Positions 6,309-7,850 of a stretch of DNA of 7,850 nt are shown here, in pieces (position 1 is the stretch's first letter; each line of letters opens with the position of its first letter). The stretch lies in contig CALMNJ010000492.1 of assembly GCA_937868675.1 (NCBI GenBank), forward strand, positions 1 through 7,850, given 5' to 3'. A model generated the notes under the pieces. That model had not been told where the DNA came from and ran no database searches. It was given only the letters and a program-made list of their open reading frames with translations. A program made the position numbers and the translations under genes. The stretch comes from an uncultured Bacteroidota bacterium. GTDB lineage: Bacteria; Bacteroidota; Bacteroidia; B-17B0; Aurantibacillaceae.

Positions 6309-7168
6309 TAAAACAACTAACATACATATTCCTGATTTTCAGTATCGTTTCCTGCCGAAAGGATGTTACCTTGGTAATGCCAGAATACAAGCCCAAAGTG
6401 GTAGTAGAAGCAAGCATCGAAACGGGGCAGCCCGCCATTGTATTCCTTTCCAGCTCGGTGGCTTATTTTGGCAGCTTCGATTTAACGAAACCCGAAAATG
6501 CTTTTATAAAAGGCGCCAGAGTGGTGGTAAGTAACGGAAGCCAAAGCGACACTTTAATTGAAGCAGATCCGCAAACAGGCTATTTGTATGTTGGAACCAA
6601 AGTGTTTGGCGAGGTTGGAAAAACATATACACTCATGGTAACGGTTGATGGCAATGCTTACCAAACCAGTACAAGCATTTTAAATCCGGCCGCACTTGAC
6701 TCGCTGTACTTTAAACCCGAGCTGCACGACAGTTTAGGGTTTATCTGGCAAAAATTTAATGAGCCGGCTGGTCTTGGCGACAATTACCGATGGATGGCCA
6801 AGCGCCTGGGCCGCGATCAGTTTTACGCAGCCCCCTTTAACTCGGTGTTCGACGATAAATTTGTGGACGGAAAAACCTTTACGTTTGCATACGACCGAGG
6901 CCCACAGCCCAACCAGTTGCAGCAAAACCGCGAAGACCCGGAGCGCGGGTATTACAAGAGGGGCGATACTGTCGTGGTGAAGTTCAGCAAAATAGGTCAG
7001 CGCGAATACGATTTCTGGCGCACCTATTACCTTAATAAAGCCAGCAACGGAAACCCCTTTAGTGCCCCTGTGAGTGTTAAAAACATGTTTGATAACAAAG
7101 AGGAGGTGTTTGGCGCTTTTGTTGGTTACTCGACCACACTCGACACATTAATCATTCCGAAAAACTGA
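6305..7168 (+). CDS. DUF4249-like outer-membrane lipoprotein paired with the receptor
   Basis: 287 residues from a TTG that overlaps the receptor stop in the tetranucleotide TTGA. The start is supported by the lipoprotein signal it creates: a hydrophobic segment (5-16) and lipobox I-V-S-C, with lipidated Cys17. The next in-frame ATG (6377) would lose it. The mature protein shows features of the DUF4249 family: K-V-V-V-E-A (31-36) opening the first beta domain, G-Y-L-Y near 92-95, F-N-E-P-A-G-L-G-D-N-Y-R-W (151-163), and the C-terminal N-P-F-S-A-P-V-S-V-K-N with V-F-G-A-F-V-G-Y (250-275). DUF4249 genes commonly follow receptors of this type in Bacteroidota, so the protein is probably a partner of the receptor at the outer membrane, perhaps a surface-exposed ligand binder like SusD, although the fold is different. 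Ligand and role are unproven. Confidence 0.85.
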   Translation: MIKQLTYIFLIFSIVSCRKDVTLVMPEYKPKVVVEASIETGQPAIVFLSSSVAYFGSFDLTKPENAFIKGARVVVSNGSQSDTLIEADPQTGYLYVGTKVFGEVGKTYTLMVTVDGNAYQTSTSILNPAALDSLYFKPELHDSLGFIWQKFNEPAGLGDNYRWMAKRLGRDQFYAAPFNSVFDDKFVDGKTFTFAYDRGPQPNQLQQNREDPERGYYKRGDTVVVKFSKIGQREYDFWRTYYLNKASNGNPFSAPVSVKNMFDNKEEVFGAFVGYSTTLDTLIIPKN

Positions 7169-7172
7169 ATCT

Positions 7173-7595
7173 ATGAACCTGATTGAAAAATACATTGCCT
7201 CCAATCACTTCGGTAAACTGATAGGTATGCGCTTCGATATTGTTAATCAGGGCGAAGTGCATTACCATATCCACATTGAGGAAAAACATCTGGCCACGCC
7301 ACTTGCAGCCCATGGTGGTTTAATTTCGGCGCTGGTTGATGGCGCTTTGGGAGTAGCTGCTCTCTCGGCTGTACATACCGAAAACCGGGTGGTAAGCACG
7401 GTGGAATACAAGATCAATTTTCTGGCCCCTGCCCTGCCCGGTGATGCGCTGCTGGCACATGCCAGGGTTGAACATAAAGGCGGACGCCTCATCATTGTGG
7501 GTTGTGAAGTACGCTGTACCAGCCGAAACAATAAACTAATTTCAAAAGCGTTAGGTACATTTAATGCCTACGACGCATCAAGGGCCGGGTATTAA
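7173..7595 (+). CDS. PaaI-like hotdog-fold thioesterase
   Basis: 140 residues, the usual size for a single hotdog domain of the PaaI/ACOT13 family, which hydrolyses acyl-CoA or aryl-CoA thioesters in the cytoplasm. H-G-G (47-49) followed by L-V-D-G-A-L-G (54-60) is the family active-site region, with Asp56 as the likely catalytic acid. T-V-E-Y-K-I-N-F-L-A-P-A-L-P-G-D (76-91) is the typical central strand and turn, and the end (L-I-S-K-A-L-G-T-F) is the last strand. There is no signal peptide. The ATG lies 4 nt after the lipoprotein stop, so it is very probably in the same transcript as the receptor. A cytoplasmic thioesterase in an uptake operon is unexpected; it may act on a product derived from the imported ligand or be an unrelated passenger. 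Substrate cannot be told from sequence. Confidence 0.88.
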   Translation: MNLIEKYIASNHFGKLIGMRFDIVNQGEVHYHIHIEEKHLATPLAAHGGLISALVDGALGVAALSAVHTENRVVSTVEYKINFLAPALPGDALLAHARVEHKGGRLIIVGCEVRCTSRNNKLISKALGTFNAYDASRAGY

Positions 7596-7634
7596 ACCAC
7601 CCATTTATTATACGCTTGTAGCATGCTGACATAT

Positions 7635-7660
7635 TAATGCAAAAAGGCATTATTTAATTT
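7635..7660 (+). terminator. Possible weak terminator after the thioesterase
   Basis: TAATGC (7635-7640) and GCATTA (7647-7652) form a 6-bp stem with a 6-nt loop, followed by TTTAATTT. It lies 39 nt after the thioesterase stop codon. Only two G-C pairs support the stem, and it overlaps the area where the next gene's -33 element should be, so it could instead be an operator. Confidence 0.3.
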
Positions 7661-7663
7661 GCT

Positions 7664-7671
7664 TATCTTTA
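7664..7671 (+). promoter_or_regulatory. -7 box directly before the last gene
   Basis: TATCTTTA matches five of the six fixed bases of TAnnTTTG and ends 6 nt before the ATG at 7678. This is the same distance as between TATCTTTG and the TTG at 3861. No good -33 element is visible. Confidence 0.4.
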
Positions 7672-7677
7672 TGTAAC

Positions 7678-7850
7678 ATGAAACTCAAACCGCTATCAGC
7701 TTTATGGATACTGCTGTTGCTTTTACCGGCTTGTATTCTGGCTCAGTATGAAAAATTACTCATTGGTTTTGATGGCGGCTCTTCACTTAATACATTAAAT
7801 ACCTCTTTAAGGCCATTCAACAAAAACAATTTTGCAGTTTATAATTATTA
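7678..7850 (+). CDS. Exported protein of unknown function, N-terminal fragment
   Basis: The frame is open from the ATG at 7678 to the window end, giving 57 complete codons. Residues 1-22 are a signal peptide: M-K-L-K-P, a Leu-rich core, and a likely signal peptidase I cut at I-L-A|Q-Y. A lipoprotein reading through L-P-A-C (Cys19) is possible but the Pro at -2 makes it less likely. The mature start, Q-Y-E-K-L-L-I-G-F-D-G-G-S-S-L, is not enough to name a family. Its own -7-like box suggests that it is transcribed separately from the receptor operon. Confidence 0.7.
   Translation, partial: MKLKPLSALWILLLLLPACILAQYEKLLIGFDGGSSLNTLNTSLRPFNKNNFAVYNY

Overview
The window looks like chromosomal DNA from a member of the Bacteroidota; no finer placement is possible from the sequence alone. 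The evidence is a TonB-dependent receptor of the carboxypeptidase-regulatory-domain type followed by a DUF4249-type lipoprotein, -7 boxes of the form TAnnTTTG in front of genes, and AT-rich leaders without a clear Shine-Dalgarno sequence. All genes that I accept lie on the plus strand.

Layout: (1) 1-293 is the C-terminal end of a di-haem cytochrome c peroxidase/MauG-like protein. (2) 294-820 is a non-coding stretch ending in the likely promoter region of the next gene. (3) 821-2293 is a tight two-gene unit: a U32 'peptidase' of the TrhP/YegQ tRNA-hydroxylation type, and 3 nt later a small single-[4Fe-4S] ferredoxin that is unusually basic. (4) 2294-2479 carries three direct repeats spaced exactly 21 bp apart, then a good promoter. 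(5) 2480-3409 encodes an XRE helix-turn-helix protein fused to an uninterrupted pentapeptide-repeat beta-helix. (6) 3410-3846 has no convincing gene. (7) 3861-7595 is a three-gene unit with overlapping or almost touching genes: TonB-dependent receptor, DUF4249-like lipoprotein and PaaI-like hotdog thioesterase. The first two start with TTG. (8) 7678-7850 is the start of another exported protein cut by the window edge.

How the genes may work together: the U32 protein and ferredoxin look like an enzyme with a dedicated iron-sulfur partner, probably in tRNA wobble-uridine modification. The receptor and lipoprotein look like an outer-membrane uptake pair for an unknown ligand. Why a thioesterase is coupled to them is not evident. 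The XRE-pentapeptide protein is probably autoregulated through the repeats in front of it. A similar CAACCGG/GTTG dyad in front of the U32 gene raises the possibility that it also acts there.

I see no CRISPR array, transposon, phage gene, tRNA or rRNA. Most of the content belongs to known families. The less ordinary points are the XRE-pentapeptide fusion with its phased repeats, the basic ferredoxin beside the U32 gene, and two promoter boxes placed so close to their start codons that the mRNAs may be leaderless.
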